A stretch of 36,841 nucleotides of DNA from Gemmatales bacterium (GTDB taxonomy: Bacteria > Planctomycetota > Planctomycetia > Gemmatales > HRBIN36), in NCBI GenBank assembly GCA_025056555.1, contig JANWVZ010000018.1:1-36841 (forward strand). Reading direction: 5' to 3'. The translations under genes and the position numbers were made by a program. Shown piece by piece: positions 23,642 through 31,859 of the stretch; within the stretch, counting starts at the first letter, position 1; the number at the start of each line of letters is the position of its first letter. The notes under the pieces were generated by a model that made no database searches, was not told the origin of the DNA, and saw only the letters and a program-made list of their open reading frames with translations.

Positions 23642-25363
23642 TCACGCCCGGAACAATTCCCCTAGCGACCGTCCCAAAGCACGACTGGCAATGAGCAACG
23701 CGGCAAACAGTAGCACCATCCCGATCACGCCGAGTGCGCTTGCTAATTGCGGCCCATCGTCCGGACGCAACGACAAGCCGTAAATCGCCCGTGTGATCGG
23801 ATAATACTTTTCCTGTTGCGCCAACATAAGGCTATCGCTCACTTCCAGCATGGCGAAGGCAAAAGCTAATATGGCTCCTGCCAGTAAGTGCGGTCGAATC
23901 AACGGCAAAGTAATGCTCCGCCATACCTGCCAACGGCTGGCTCCCAGGCTCGCCGCTGCCTCTTCCAGAACCGCAGGCACCTGTTGCAATCCCGCCAATG
24001 TGGAGCGAACTACATAAGGCAACCGCCTTACGGCATAGCTGATTATCAACAACACCGTGGGATTCTGTCCGGGATCGAGCCAGGAGCGAAGCGGCCCCAG
24101 AGGTAATCGCGCATAGCAGGTCAGGTAGCCAAAGGCTAACACTATCCCGGGCAAAGCGAGGGGCAACATAGCCAACCCGTCTAATAATCCGCCGAGTCGG
24201 CTGGGCCTTCGGATTATCAGCCACGCCAGGGTAACTCCTAGAAATAAGTCTAAACCCGTACTGCACATGCTATAAAACACACTATTGCGCACCGCGGACA
24301 CTACTATGCCTTCATGACTCAGTGTACGAAACGCCTCGAAACTATATATAGTGGGCAGAGCAGTGAACTGCCAACGTCCCTCCAGGGCCAGCAACAGCAC
24401 CATCCCGTGAGGTACTAGCGAAACAGTTAGCAAGATAAGACTATAAGTCCAAATAAGGATATTTCCCCACCCGGGCAACGGGCTCTGGTGCTCCCCCAGA
24501 GATGCCCCTCGAGCCGCCAGTTGATATTCCCGCCCCAAGATGCCGCGTCGGCTGATAATGAATAAGCCCCCGCTCAAAACGAGAATCACCAGCACCAGAG
24601 CGTACCCCAACGGATTGACCTCTCGCTCGGAAATGAGGTTAAACACCTGCACCGGCAGAACACTGGCGTAATTGAACATCAAGGGCGTGCCTAAGTCGGT
24701 GAAAGCCGTGATAAATACTAACACAGCCCCGGCATAATATCCTGGCAAAGCTAAGGGGAGCGTAACGGTGCGGAACACTCGCCAGCGCCCAGCGCCTAAA
24801 CTGCGGGCTGCATCCTCCAGGCTGCGATCTATATTTGCGAGGGCGGCTGCTAAGTTGAGCAACAAAATAGGATACAGGTGCAGCGTCTGCATGACAGCTA
24901 CGCCGAGAAACCCGCTCCGCGCTAACCAATCCGGAGGCCTGCTGGGGTCTATCCAACCCAAGTGACTTAGTATCCCGTTAAGTGTCCCAAACGGATGTAA
25001 GAACTGCTCTAACCCCAGGGCGCCCACGAAGGGAGGCAACACGAGTGGGATAAGCAGCCAACCCAGTAGCCAACTCGATCCCCAGACGCGATAACGGGCC
25101 ACATACCAGGCCACAGGCCAGCTGAGCAGCGTCGTGCCCACGACCGTAACCGCGCCCAGGGCCAAACTGTGATACAGTGCCCGCGCCAGTAACGGATGAT
25201 GCCAGATAGCGGCTACATATTCCCAAGTCCAGCCATGCCGATCTCGGCCGGCCATCGGTACGATGTATAAGACAGGATACAGCAGAAATGCCGCAAAGAA
25301 CCCCAGTATCAACCACTCGGGCCAGTACCGCCAACTCTTCTCAAAGGGCCTCGGCGCAGTCAT
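23642..25363 (-). CDS. Fused two-domain iron(III)-type ABC transporter permease (FbpB-like)
   Basis: A 573-aa membrane protein with two BPD-type permease domains in one chain, each of about six helices. The two EAA loops that contact the ATPase are visible: EDAARSLGAGRWRVFRTVTL in the N-terminal half and EEAAASLGASRWQVWRSITL in the C-terminal half. This architecture is that of FbpB/AfuB/ThiP-like permeases that move iron(III), thiamine or similar substrates from a periplasmic binding protein. No binding protein and no matching ATPase (PotA/FbpC type) lies next to it, since the neighbouring ATPase is of the export class. The start at 25363 has no strong ribosome binding site. Confidence 0.93.
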   Translation of the reverse strand: MTAPRPFEKSWRYWPEWLILGFFAAFLLYPVLYIVPMAGRDRHGWTWEYVAAIWHHPLLARALYHSLALGAVTVVGTTLLSWPVAWYVARYRVWGSSWLLGWLLIPLVLPPFVGALGLEQFLHPFGTLNGILSHLGWIDPSRPPDWLARSGFLGVAVMQTLHLYPILLLNLAAALANIDRSLEDAARSLGAGRWRVFRTVTLPLALPGYYAGAVLVFITAFTDLGTPLMFNYASVLPVQVFNLISEREVNPLGYALVLVILVLSGGLFIISRRGILGREYQLAARGASLGEHQSPLPGWGNILIWTYSLILLTVSLVPHGMVLLLALEGRWQFTALPTIYSFEAFRTLSHEGIVVSAVRNSVFYSMCSTGLDLFLGVTLAWLIIRRPSRLGGLLDGLAMLPLALPGIVLAFGYLTCYARLPLGPLRSWLDPGQNPTVLLIISYAVRRLPYVVRSTLAGLQQVPAVLEEAAASLGASRWQVWRSITLPLIRPHLLAGAILAFAFAMLEVSDSLMLAQQEKYYPITRAIYGLSLRPDDGPQLASALGVIGMVLLFAALLIASRALGRSLGELFRA

Positions 25364-25790
25364 GGTAGCTGCATAAGTGTGTGAGACCTTTGGCTGTTCC
25401 GCTAAGTTACAGACGACTCAATGGCATGTCTAGCGCGAAGTCAGCAAGGGGAAAGGAGTTATAAGTTTCCTTTTTGATAGGACTTACGACTACACAAGTG
25501 CGGGTGCTGACGCAACTGGCCTTGCTATCGTAACTTAGGTCGTCTCCTCTACTGTTCCCTCCAGGTCATCACATTCATCAGCAGTATTTATTATCACGCA
25601 AGTCCCAGTATGGCCGTCAGATACGTCATCCACACCAAGTGATAGCACACCCCGGCGCGAAGTGGCGTAGAATAAGGTGCACAAGCTGAACTTGCACGCT
25701 CCGCGCTGGGCCTAGCTGGCTGTGCCTCCGCAACTGTGTTACGTCTGAGCTTAGCATGCCGGGCGCTGGCAGGTTCGAGGACGCAGGATC
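25364..25790. other. Divergent intergenic region with crossed complementary segments
   Basis: These 427 bp lie between the permease (minus) and the metallopeptidase-like gene (plus). A short hairpin AAAGGA-N10-TCCTTT followed by TT lies near 25455-25478. In addition TAAGTTAC (25403-25410) and AGACGAC (25411-25417) are complementary to GTAACTTA (25530-25537) and GTCGTCT (25539-25545), in crossing rather than nested order. No gene is supported. Confidence 0.5.
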
Positions 25791-26828
25791 ATGTCCGCGA
25801 CACGCACACTTTCCCTCCTCAACGGCTGGGAGACCATCCGCTACGAATTGCTTAATAGCCGCATCTGTGATCTGAACTTGCGCATCGAAGGTTCGCCGTT
25901 GGAACCCTTGATCCAGCGCCTCTATCGTGAGTTGGAGCGCCGTCAGTTGCGCTTTCGTCCGCAAGTGTATCTCACGGACGGGTGGGGTTGTCCTGATCGC
26001 GTGCCGATAATTGGCGTACCCTTCTATCTGGCAGATAGACGTTTAGCGCGGATTGAGGAAGAGCAGACCGGCGAGGTAGAAGATGAACACTATATTATGA
26101 TGTTACTGCGCCATGAAGCCGGGCATGCCTATAACTATGCATATCGCCTTTATGAGCGTCGCGACTGGCAGGAGACTTTCGGGCCGTTTGATAAGCCTTA
26201 TAAAGATAATTTCCGTCCCAACCCATTCAGTAAGCAGTTTGTTCGTCACATCGTGCATCACCGCTATGGCCGTACTTATGCGCAAAAACATCCTGATGAA
26301 GATTTTGCAGAAACCTTCGCCGTCTGGTTGACGCCCCGCTCAGGATGGCGGCGCCGTTATCGTTATTGGCCCGCGATTAAGAAACTCCTATATATCGATC
26401 AGGTAATGAAAGAGATCCGCCAAGCCGCACCGCTGGTGGAGAGTGGCAAACGGTTGGCCCCGGTCGAAGAACTAACACTTCTGCTGGCCGAGCATTATGG
26501 TCAGCGCGCGGAACGTTATCGCGCAGAGGCCCAGGGTTATGTGGATGATAAACTCCGCGAACTCTTTCCGCCGGCAAAGACTCGCGATAGCTTATCTGCA
26601 TCTATATTCCTGCGTAAATATAGTGCCATCATTATCGCACAACTTTCCCGTTGGTCGGAACTTGATGAGGATGACGCGGAAGCTTTGCTTATCAAGATGA
26701 TCGACCGGGCGGAAGTGTTAGGCTTGACAGTCGCCCGCCGCAAGATGCACGATAAGGTTATTGAAGTCGTGGCCTTGGCTATGGCCTTGGCCATGAATTT
26801 TAGTTATACAGGTCGGGTGACAGGTTAG
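25791..26828 (+). CDS. Putative zinc metallopeptidase-like protein
   Basis: A 345-aa soluble protein. The zinc motif HEAGH (His108, Glu109, His112) lies in LLRHEAGHAYNYAYRLYERR, and a likely third ligand glutamate is in DEDFAETFAVWL about 70 residues further on. This arrangement fits the putative zinc-binding metallopeptidase families of bacteria; the substrate is unknown. No signal peptide is seen, so it should be cytoplasmic. The start at 25791 has AGGA upstream. The gene uses more AT-ending codons (tat, cgt, gat) than its neighbours, which might indicate transfer or low expression. The C-terminal 100 residues are helical without a known domain. Confidence 0.8.
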   Translation: MSATRTLSLLNGWETIRYELLNSRICDLNLRIEGSPLEPLIQRLYRELERRQLRFRPQVYLTDGWGCPDRVPIIGVPFYLADRRLARIEEEQTGEVEDEHYIMMLLRHEAGHAYNYAYRLYERRDWQETFGPFDKPYKDNFRPNPFSKQFVRHIVHHRYGRTYAQKHPDEDFAETFAVWLTPRSGWRRRYRYWPAIKKLLYIDQVMKEIRQAAPLVESGKRLAPVEELTLLLAEHYGQRAERYRAEAQGYVDDKLRELFPPAKTRDSLSASIFLRKYSAIIIAQLSRWSELDEDDAEALLIKMIDRAEVLGLTVARRKMHDKVIEVVALAMALAMNFSYTGRVTG

Positions 26829-27186
26829 GCTATCATTGTGCTAGCGCTGTTCGACAAACTCATCAGGGCATGTTGCGAAGCAATTCTGACATTGGCATCT
26901 TAGTTAATTCGTAATCAAGCATAATCGATTCTCGACACCGTGATGTCGCTCGTGGATCGTGTCCTTTCAGGGCATCCGAGAAATTATCCAAGGGGCGAAG
27001 AATTGCCATTCTTTGCGTCAGGTTAGTCCAGAGCTAGCTTGCGCCCGTTATCCAACAAAGCTCTGCACAGAGAATAACGAGATTGTTCCTGGAAGTTGAG
27101 GCTCAAACCCGCTGAGGAGAGGCAAAAACAGGCAAGGTGTGACATCCTTGCCGAGCGCTGCGATCGGGCTCGTCATTTCCCGCCAT

Positions 27187-27297
27187 CGCTCATCGCAAGT
27201 TCGCTCGACAAGAACGTTGATAAAAGGAGGGGAACCAATGGGAAAAAATCAAGAGGAAAACGCTCATCGCAAGTTCGCTCGACAAGAACGTTGATAA
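27187..27297 (+). repeat. Exact 37-nt direct repeat separated by 37 nt (minimal-CRISPR dimensions)
   Basis: The 37 bases beginning CGCTCATCGCAAGTTCGCTC at 27187-27223 recur without change at 27261-27297, both ending GTTGATAA. The 37-nt gap between them is unrelated to either copy. The lengths fit a two-repeat CRISPR array, but there is no third copy at the same period, no usual ATTGAAA(C/G) end and no adjacent cas gene (the III-D operon is about 9 kb away). The gap contains AAGGAGGGG and an ATG. A sequence duplication unrelated to CRISPR remains equally possible. Confidence 0.9.
27238..27294 (+). CDS. Possible 18-codon leader-type ORF
   Basis: ATG at 27238 follows a strong ribosome binding site (AAGGAGGGG) with good spacing. 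The frame encodes MGKNQEENAHRKFARQER and ends in TGA, followed directly by TAA. The last ten codons lie in the second copy of the 37-nt repeat. The first repeat copy encodes the same ten residues and double stop but has no start codon. It could be a leader peptide for the hydrolase gene about 70 bases downstream, or a chance frame. Confidence 0.3.
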   Translation: MGKNQEENAHRKFARQER

Positions 27298-27365
27298 GGT
27301 GTAAGAACTCGAAATATCGCTGCCGATGGTAACCGAGCCTTTCCTGAAACATAAAGGAGACAGCC

Positions 27366-28592
27366 ATGATACACCGCAGGCTGGCATGGGTGATGCTTGC
27401 CATGGCCCTGGGGCTGACTTCATCCGGGTTGAGTCAGGATTTAGACGACTTGCTGGAACGCTGGGGTAAGAATCTGCTCAAGAAGCAATTCGACGAGACC
27501 AACGTGCAGCGCTGGCAGGCACCTTTCGAGCGAAACGCGGAAATCTATACGGTGCGCACCGCTGATGGTTGGACGTTAGTAGCTCATCGCTATCGGCCCC
27601 GCACTCCCAAACCTCTGGCCGCGGATCCGGTCATTCTGTGCCACGGCTTAGGCTATAGTGCCCTTTTCTGGGACTTAGACCCTCACTGCAGTTTGGCCGA
27701 GTATCTCGCGCAAAAAGGCTATGATGTTTGGGCGGTCAGTTTACGCGGGTGTGGATTGAGTCAGAAATGGGTCTGGAAACTGGACGCCGCTCCCACTTTG
27801 CTGATCGGTGACCTGGTCCGCCGGGCCACGAATAACCGCATCGCTCCGACAGGCTTCGCGACCGTAGACCCTAAATACGCGAATTGGACCCTGGATGATC
27901 ACATCGCCTATGACGTGTCCGCGTTCGTGTACCTGGTGCAACATCATACACAGGCTAAGAACGTCACCTGGATTGGTCATTCGATGGGCGGCATCATCGC
28001 CTTAGGACATTTGGCACGCTATAAGAATCCCGGTATAGCGCGACTTGTTACCGTAGGCAGTCAGATGACCATGCCACCTGGTCAACTCCCCATGCAATTC
28101 TTCACGGAAATGCTGCGGGTGCGCGAACGGGAACTGGCAGGTAAGATTGTGCCGGAACAGTTGCCTCAGGAAGTCAAGACCAGTGTCGAGAATATGTTCT
28201 TCAACGAGAACAACATTCATCCGAAGGTTTATCAAGCTCTGACGACCTGGGCTAAGGAAGTACCATCGCTGGGGGTAATACAGCAATATCTGGTGCTGGC
28301 TAAGGAAAATGAATTGCTCGATCACAAGAAGCAATTCAATTACGCCAAAGCGCTCGGCCAAGTGCAGGTGCCGGTGCTGATCACTTGCGGTGCCGCCGAC
28401 CAGCTGGCACCTCCGGAAGTACAGCGCTACCTGTATCAGCATCTGGGTTCTAAGCAAAAGACCCTTCTGATTTTTGGTAAACAGCAAGGCTTCAGTATAG
28501 ATGCCGGTCACAACGATGCGCTGGTCGGCCTGAATTCCCGAAAAGAAGTGTATCCTATCCTGGAGCGCTGGGTGCGCACAGGTAAACCCTGA
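27366..28592 (+). CDS. Secreted alpha/beta-hydrolase (lipase-like)
   Basis: A 408-aa alpha/beta-hydrolase. The N-terminus is a signal peptide (RRLAWVMLAMALGLTSSGLS, cleavage near residue 23), so it acts outside the cytoplasm. The oxyanion region is VILCHGLGYSA. The nucleophile elbow GHSMGG places Ser206. The acid is likely in ITCGAADQLAPPE and the base in IDAGHNDALVG. The closest style is the gastric/AB-hydrolase lipase group, but the substrate is not defined. The start at 27366 has a strong ribosome binding site (AAAGGAGA). The enolase-like gene follows 44 bp later on the same strand and could be co-transcribed. Confidence 0.92.
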   Translation: MIHRRLAWVMLAMALGLTSSGLSQDLDDLLERWGKNLLKKQFDETNVQRWQAPFERNAEIYTVRTADGWTLVAHRYRPRTPKPLAADPVILCHGLGYSALFWDLDPHCSLAEYLAQKGYDVWAVSLRGCGLSQKWVWKLDAAPTLLIGDLVRRATNNRIAPTGFATVDPKYANWTLDDHIAYDVSAFVYLVQHHTQAKNVTWIGHSMGGIIALGHLARYKNPGIARLVTVGSQMTMPPGQLPMQFFTEMLRVRERELAGKIVPEQLPQEVKTSVENMFFNENNIHPKVYQALTTWAKEVPSLGVIQQYLVLAKENELLDHKKQFNYAKALGQVQVPVLITCGAADQLAPPEVQRYLYQHLGSKQKTLLIFGKQQGFSIDAGHNDALVGLNSRKEVYPILERWVRTGKP

Positions 28593-28636
28593 ACGGGGCC
28601 TGCCAAACATACCAGGTCTGCCCGATCAACGAAGCC

Positions 28637-29977
28637 ATGGCACGCATCCGAGAAGTCAGGGCTCGGGAAGTCTTCGACAGCCGGGGTCAACCGACCATCG
28701 AGGCGGAGATAGTATGCGACGACGGCTCATCGGGCCGTGCTATGGCACCGGCAGGAGCCAGTCGCGGCGTTGCCGAGGCCCAGGAACTGCGCGACCATGA
28801 CTCGCCACGCTGCAACGGCCGCGGAGTTCGGCAAGCGTTAGAGCGAGTGCGGCAAATCATCGCTCCGGCGCTGCGCGGTCTGCCGATAGACGACCAGGTC
28901 GGGATAGACCTCCGACTTCTCGAATTAGACGCCACCCCGAATAAGCGCCGGCTGGGGGGCAACACATTGGTTGCCATTTCGCTGGCCGCAGCTCACGCTG
29001 CGGCCCACCACCTCCGTCTGCCGCTCTATGTGCACCTGCGGTCGCTGGCGCGGCAAAGCGGTTATTGCTGCTTGCCAGCGGGCAATGGGGACTATCTTCT
29101 TCCGTTGCCCATGGTCAACATGATCAGCGGGGGTTTACACGCCGGCAGAAACCTGCAGGTGCAGGATTTTCTCATCATCCCTCGACAGGCCCGCAGTTTT
29201 GCGGAAGCGATGGAGATCGTCTATCACGTGCATCGAATTCTTGGACAGTTGTTGCGAAGCAGCGGATACGAGGCATACCTGGTCGCTGATGAAGGGGGTT
29301 ATGGGCCGAAACTGAGGAACAATGAGGAGGCGATCGAAGTAATCCTGCAAGCCATTCACCGCAGCGACCTGCATCCCGGCCGCGACGTCGTGCTGGCTCT
29401 CGACCTGGCGGCCAGTCACTTCTACCGACAGGGAAAGTATCAGTTGGCCCCATCGAACAAAGATCTCGATACCGCCGCTATGATAGAACTCATGCTAAGC
29501 TGGACTAACCACTATCCGATTGTCAGCCTGGAGGATCCACTAGCGGAAGAAGATTGGCAGGGTTGGAAGCTGTTGACCCAGAAACTTGGCGCTAGAGTGC
29601 AGCTGATCGGCGACGACTTGTTTGCCACTAATCTCTGCCGACTGCGCTGGGGAATGGGACAGGGAATTGCCAACAGCATTCTCATCAAGCCGAATCAGGC
29701 AGGCACGCTGACGGAAACTCTGGCGGTGATGCGCGAGGCTCAACGAGCCGGCTATCGCCTGATCGTGTCAGCACGAAGCGGCGATACGGAGGAATCCTGG
29801 TTAGCAGATCTAGCGGTGGCTACAGGGGCCGGACAGATCAAAGTCGGTTGTATTACGCGCAGCGAACGGCTGGCCAAGTATAACCAGTTGCTCAGAATCG
29901 AGGAGGCTCTCGGTCACCAGGGACAACTAGCGCGACCGTTTGGAGATTTATTCGAGCCGTGGACGATTTCCCAGTAA
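28637..29977 (+). CDS. Divergent enolase paralog with altered active site
   Basis: A 446-aa protein clearly of the enolase family: DSRGQPT near the N-terminus, VADEGGYGPKL (Glu219), LALDLAAS (Asp256), SLEDPLAEEDW (Glu299), GDDLFATN (Asp326), SILIKPNQAGTLTET (Lys351), and QIKVGCITRSER with Lys402. Two positions invariant in enolases differ. The QEF motif is QDF (Asp177 for the catalytic-site Glu), and the SHRSGET loop is SARSGDT (Ala379 for the substrate-binding His). Loop 1 reads PAGASRG instead of PSGASTG. Activity as a glycolytic enolase is therefore doubtful; it may be a paralog with another substrate. The start has a weak ribosome binding site. Confidence 0.88.
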   Translation: MARIREVRAREVFDSRGQPTIEAEIVCDDGSSGRAMAPAGASRGVAEAQELRDHDSPRCNGRGVRQALERVRQIIAPALRGLPIDDQVGIDLRLLELDATPNKRRLGGNTLVAISLAAAHAAAHHLRLPLYVHLRSLARQSGYCCLPAGNGDYLLPLPMVNMISGGLHAGRNLQVQDFLIIPRQARSFAEAMEIVYHVHRILGQLLRSSGYEAYLVADEGGYGPKLRNNEEAIEVILQAIHRSDLHPGRDVVLALDLAASHFYRQGKYQLAPSNKDLDTAAMIELMLSWTNHYPIVSLEDPLAEEDWQGWKLLTQKLGARVQLIGDDLFATNLCRLRWGMGQGIANSILIKPNQAGTLTETLAVMREAQRAGYRLIVSARSGDTEESWLADLAVATGAGQIKVGCITRSERLAKYNQLLRIEEALGHQGQLARPFGDLFEPWTISQ

Positions 29978-30021
29978 ACCTTCCAGATATCAGGGATAAA
30001 GTATCATGTCGAGCCTTCCGC

Positions 30022-31467
30022 TTACCATAACAGGATGGCGCGAATGTAGGGGCCATCAAAACTCAGATCCTGATGCTGCACCGTGCCCGAGTTGAGCATG
30101 GAGAGGCTACTGGAGGCGGCGTCGAACCAGTAAATCCATTCATAGCCGCCGGCAATAATCAGACGTCCCCCCAGAAGGCTCCACTCACCGCCCAGAGCCA
30201 ACTCGAGCTGAGGCAGGACTTGGCGGTTGGAGTAGAAGCCACGGGCCTGTTGAGTGACCACGCCGCCTACAATTTGCACTGCTTCGGTGGTTTCATCGAG
30301 GTCGGCAAACAGCAGGCTGGTATAGGAGCGACCATAGAGGGAAAGTGACCAACCGGCATGACCCCGCCAGAGATAGAGTCGGCTTTCCAGGCCGAGGCGA
30401 GGCCCGGCACCTTCAATGTCGAGTTGCCAGCGGTCCGAACCGCTGACGATACCGCCTCCCTGGGTGCCAGAAGTGTTGATCCGATGAGTAATTTGGCCGA
30501 GGCGTGCGCCGGCGGCAATGGTCAGGTCGAGGAATTCGGTGGGACTGAGCACTGAACCGGCCATGATGTCCACGGTGTGGTAGCGCAAGTCCCAGGAGAT
30601 TGTGGCGGTGTCGTTGGCGCCCGCTGTGGCACCGTGGCCTAGGCCAGGCCCGTTGTAAATCAGGAAGTGGGGAGGAGCGGCGGGTAAGGCGAGGAAGGTG
30701 TTGGTGACCAGGTTATCAAAGTGGGTGTATTCTCCCCAGACAAACACGCCGCCACTGAACAAATACCCGGCTCCCGCGCGGAAGGCAAGCTCATAATCCC
30801 CATCCCACGGGACAATTCGAGATACGGTGTTCCCTGGTGCGACGACCTGCGTAACGATAGCGAGCGGCTCAGTCAAGCGAGGTCGCCAGAACATTACGTC
30901 GCCGAAGATGACCCAGCCGGAAGGTCCTCCGGCGTGTTCCACGGGGGGCAGCGGAGTAGGCATGGGCATAGGGGCTACCGGCGCTGGCACCGACGGAGGC
31001 CAGCTTGCTGGACGATACGCATCGTCGCCGCCGGGCATGCCAGATATGTCGGGAACGCCTGGACTGATTTCCGGCACCACGGGTTTGCCAGGTAGCGGTG
31101 TGGGCGGTGGCAGCGTTTGATTGTTGGTCGGCTTATCCGCCGAAGCGGGAGACTTGCGCGGCATGGGTTGCTCTTCAGAAATAGACAACGGACTCGGTTT
31201 GCTTACTGGAACTTCTCGCTCCGATGCGGGTGCAGGTTTGGGAAGGCTCACGCCGGGAGGCAGAGGAGGCAAATCACGCGCAGGCTCAGGAACTGGAGGG
31301 AGCGGCGGAGACGCTGGTTTTTCCTCTGTGCGCGATACGGCGTCAGGCTTGATGGGGGCAGGGGGCACGGGACTGGAAGGCGGTGGTTCAGGTAGCACCT
31401 GTCCCCTAAGCCAAGTGGGTAAGCTGAGGAGCCCCATCAGGAACCAAAGTTTCCAGCCTTGCGACAT
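30022..31467 (-). CDS. Lpg1974/BBP7-type outer-membrane beta-barrel protein with proline-rich linker
   Basis: A 481-aa exported protein. ATG at 31467 has AAGGAG upstream and yields a signal peptide (WKLWFLMGLLSLPTWLRG). Residues of about 25-180 are a Pro/Ser/Lys-rich low-complexity linker. The C-terminal 290 residues alternate aromatic and polar residues like beta-strands: a VIFGDVMFWRPR start, YHTVDIMAG, LDIEGAGPRLGLESRL, and a final strand ending in an aromatic residue (Trp). This matches the planctomycete Lpg1974/BBP7 family of pore-forming outer-membrane proteins. The linker could span the periplasm or peptidoglycan. It is probably transcribed alone from the divergent region shared with the epimerase. 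Confidence 0.88.
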   Translation of the reverse strand: MSQGWKLWFLMGLLSLPTWLRGQVLPEPPPSSPVPPAPIKPDAVSRTEEKPASPPLPPVPEPARDLPPLPPGVSLPKPAPASEREVPVSKPSPLSISEEQPMPRKSPASADKPTNNQTLPPPTPLPGKPVVPEISPGVPDISGMPGGDDAYRPASWPPSVPAPVAPMPMPTPLPPVEHAGGPSGWVIFGDVMFWRPRLTEPLAIVTQVVAPGNTVSRIVPWDGDYELAFRAGAGYLFSGGVFVWGEYTHFDNLVTNTFLALPAAPPHFLIYNGPGLGHGATAGANDTATISWDLRYHTVDIMAGSVLSPTEFLDLTIAAGARLGQITHRINTSGTQGGGIVSGSDRWQLDIEGAGPRLGLESRLYLWRGHAGWSLSLYGRSYTSLLFADLDETTEAVQIVGGVVTQQARGFYSNRQVLPQLELALGGEWSLLGGRLIIAGGYEWIYWFDAASSSLSMLNSGTVQHQDLSFDGPYIRAILLW

Positions 31468-31859
31468 TGCCGGCTTCTCCTTGCACTCCAAGTCGTGTGA
31501 CACCTTCAACGATAATATCGGCAGAATCACTACTATTCTTCAGTTCGGCAAACTCGATTAATTTCATCAGCTTTACCGCACCGTTGCCGCTTACACTGAA
31601 AACCGCCCGGATGCTCGCCAGGAAACTTAATTTGTCGTTGTGCCTTGGGATAGTCCGCTGGCCGTAAGTTAGACTGAACTCAGGGAATGAGCCTGAGCCC
31701 AGCGCTGGCATGATTGGGGAGAGCTGGTTCGAGGAAGTCAGGTTGCTCAAACGCCATGGTTCGGAACTCCCGATAGCATAAAATGGGCACAACCTCAGCA
31801 ATGCGGCTGTGCTGGGAATGGACTACGGTAGGAGAAATCAGCGCTGCTAAGTTCGAGCC
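31468..31859. other. Divergent intergenic region between the barrel protein and the epimerase
   Basis: These 392 bp should carry two divergent promoters. A ribosome binding site for the barrel gene (AAGGAG on the minus strand) lies at the left edge. No repeat, RNA gene or convincing extra gene was seen. The minus-strand open frame across it has no family resemblance. Confidence 0.5.

Larger units (their letters stand above)
26829..27365. other. Intergenic region holding the 37-nt direct repeat
   Basis: A 537-bp stretch before the secreted hydrolase gene. Its main content is the exact 37-nt repeat pair described separately and a possible 18-codon ORF at 27238-27294. The hydrolase ribosome binding site AAAGGAGA lies at the right edge. 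Otherwise nothing recognisable is seen. Confidence 0.6.

Noticed and set aside
25765-25790. GGTTCGAGG, like a tRNA T-loop
   Set aside because: No acceptor stem, anticodon arm or D-arm fits around it.
28637-29977. Calling this gene eno as an ordinary glycolytic enolase
   Set aside because: Two normally invariant active-site residues are changed (E to D, H to A), so the gene symbol was withheld.
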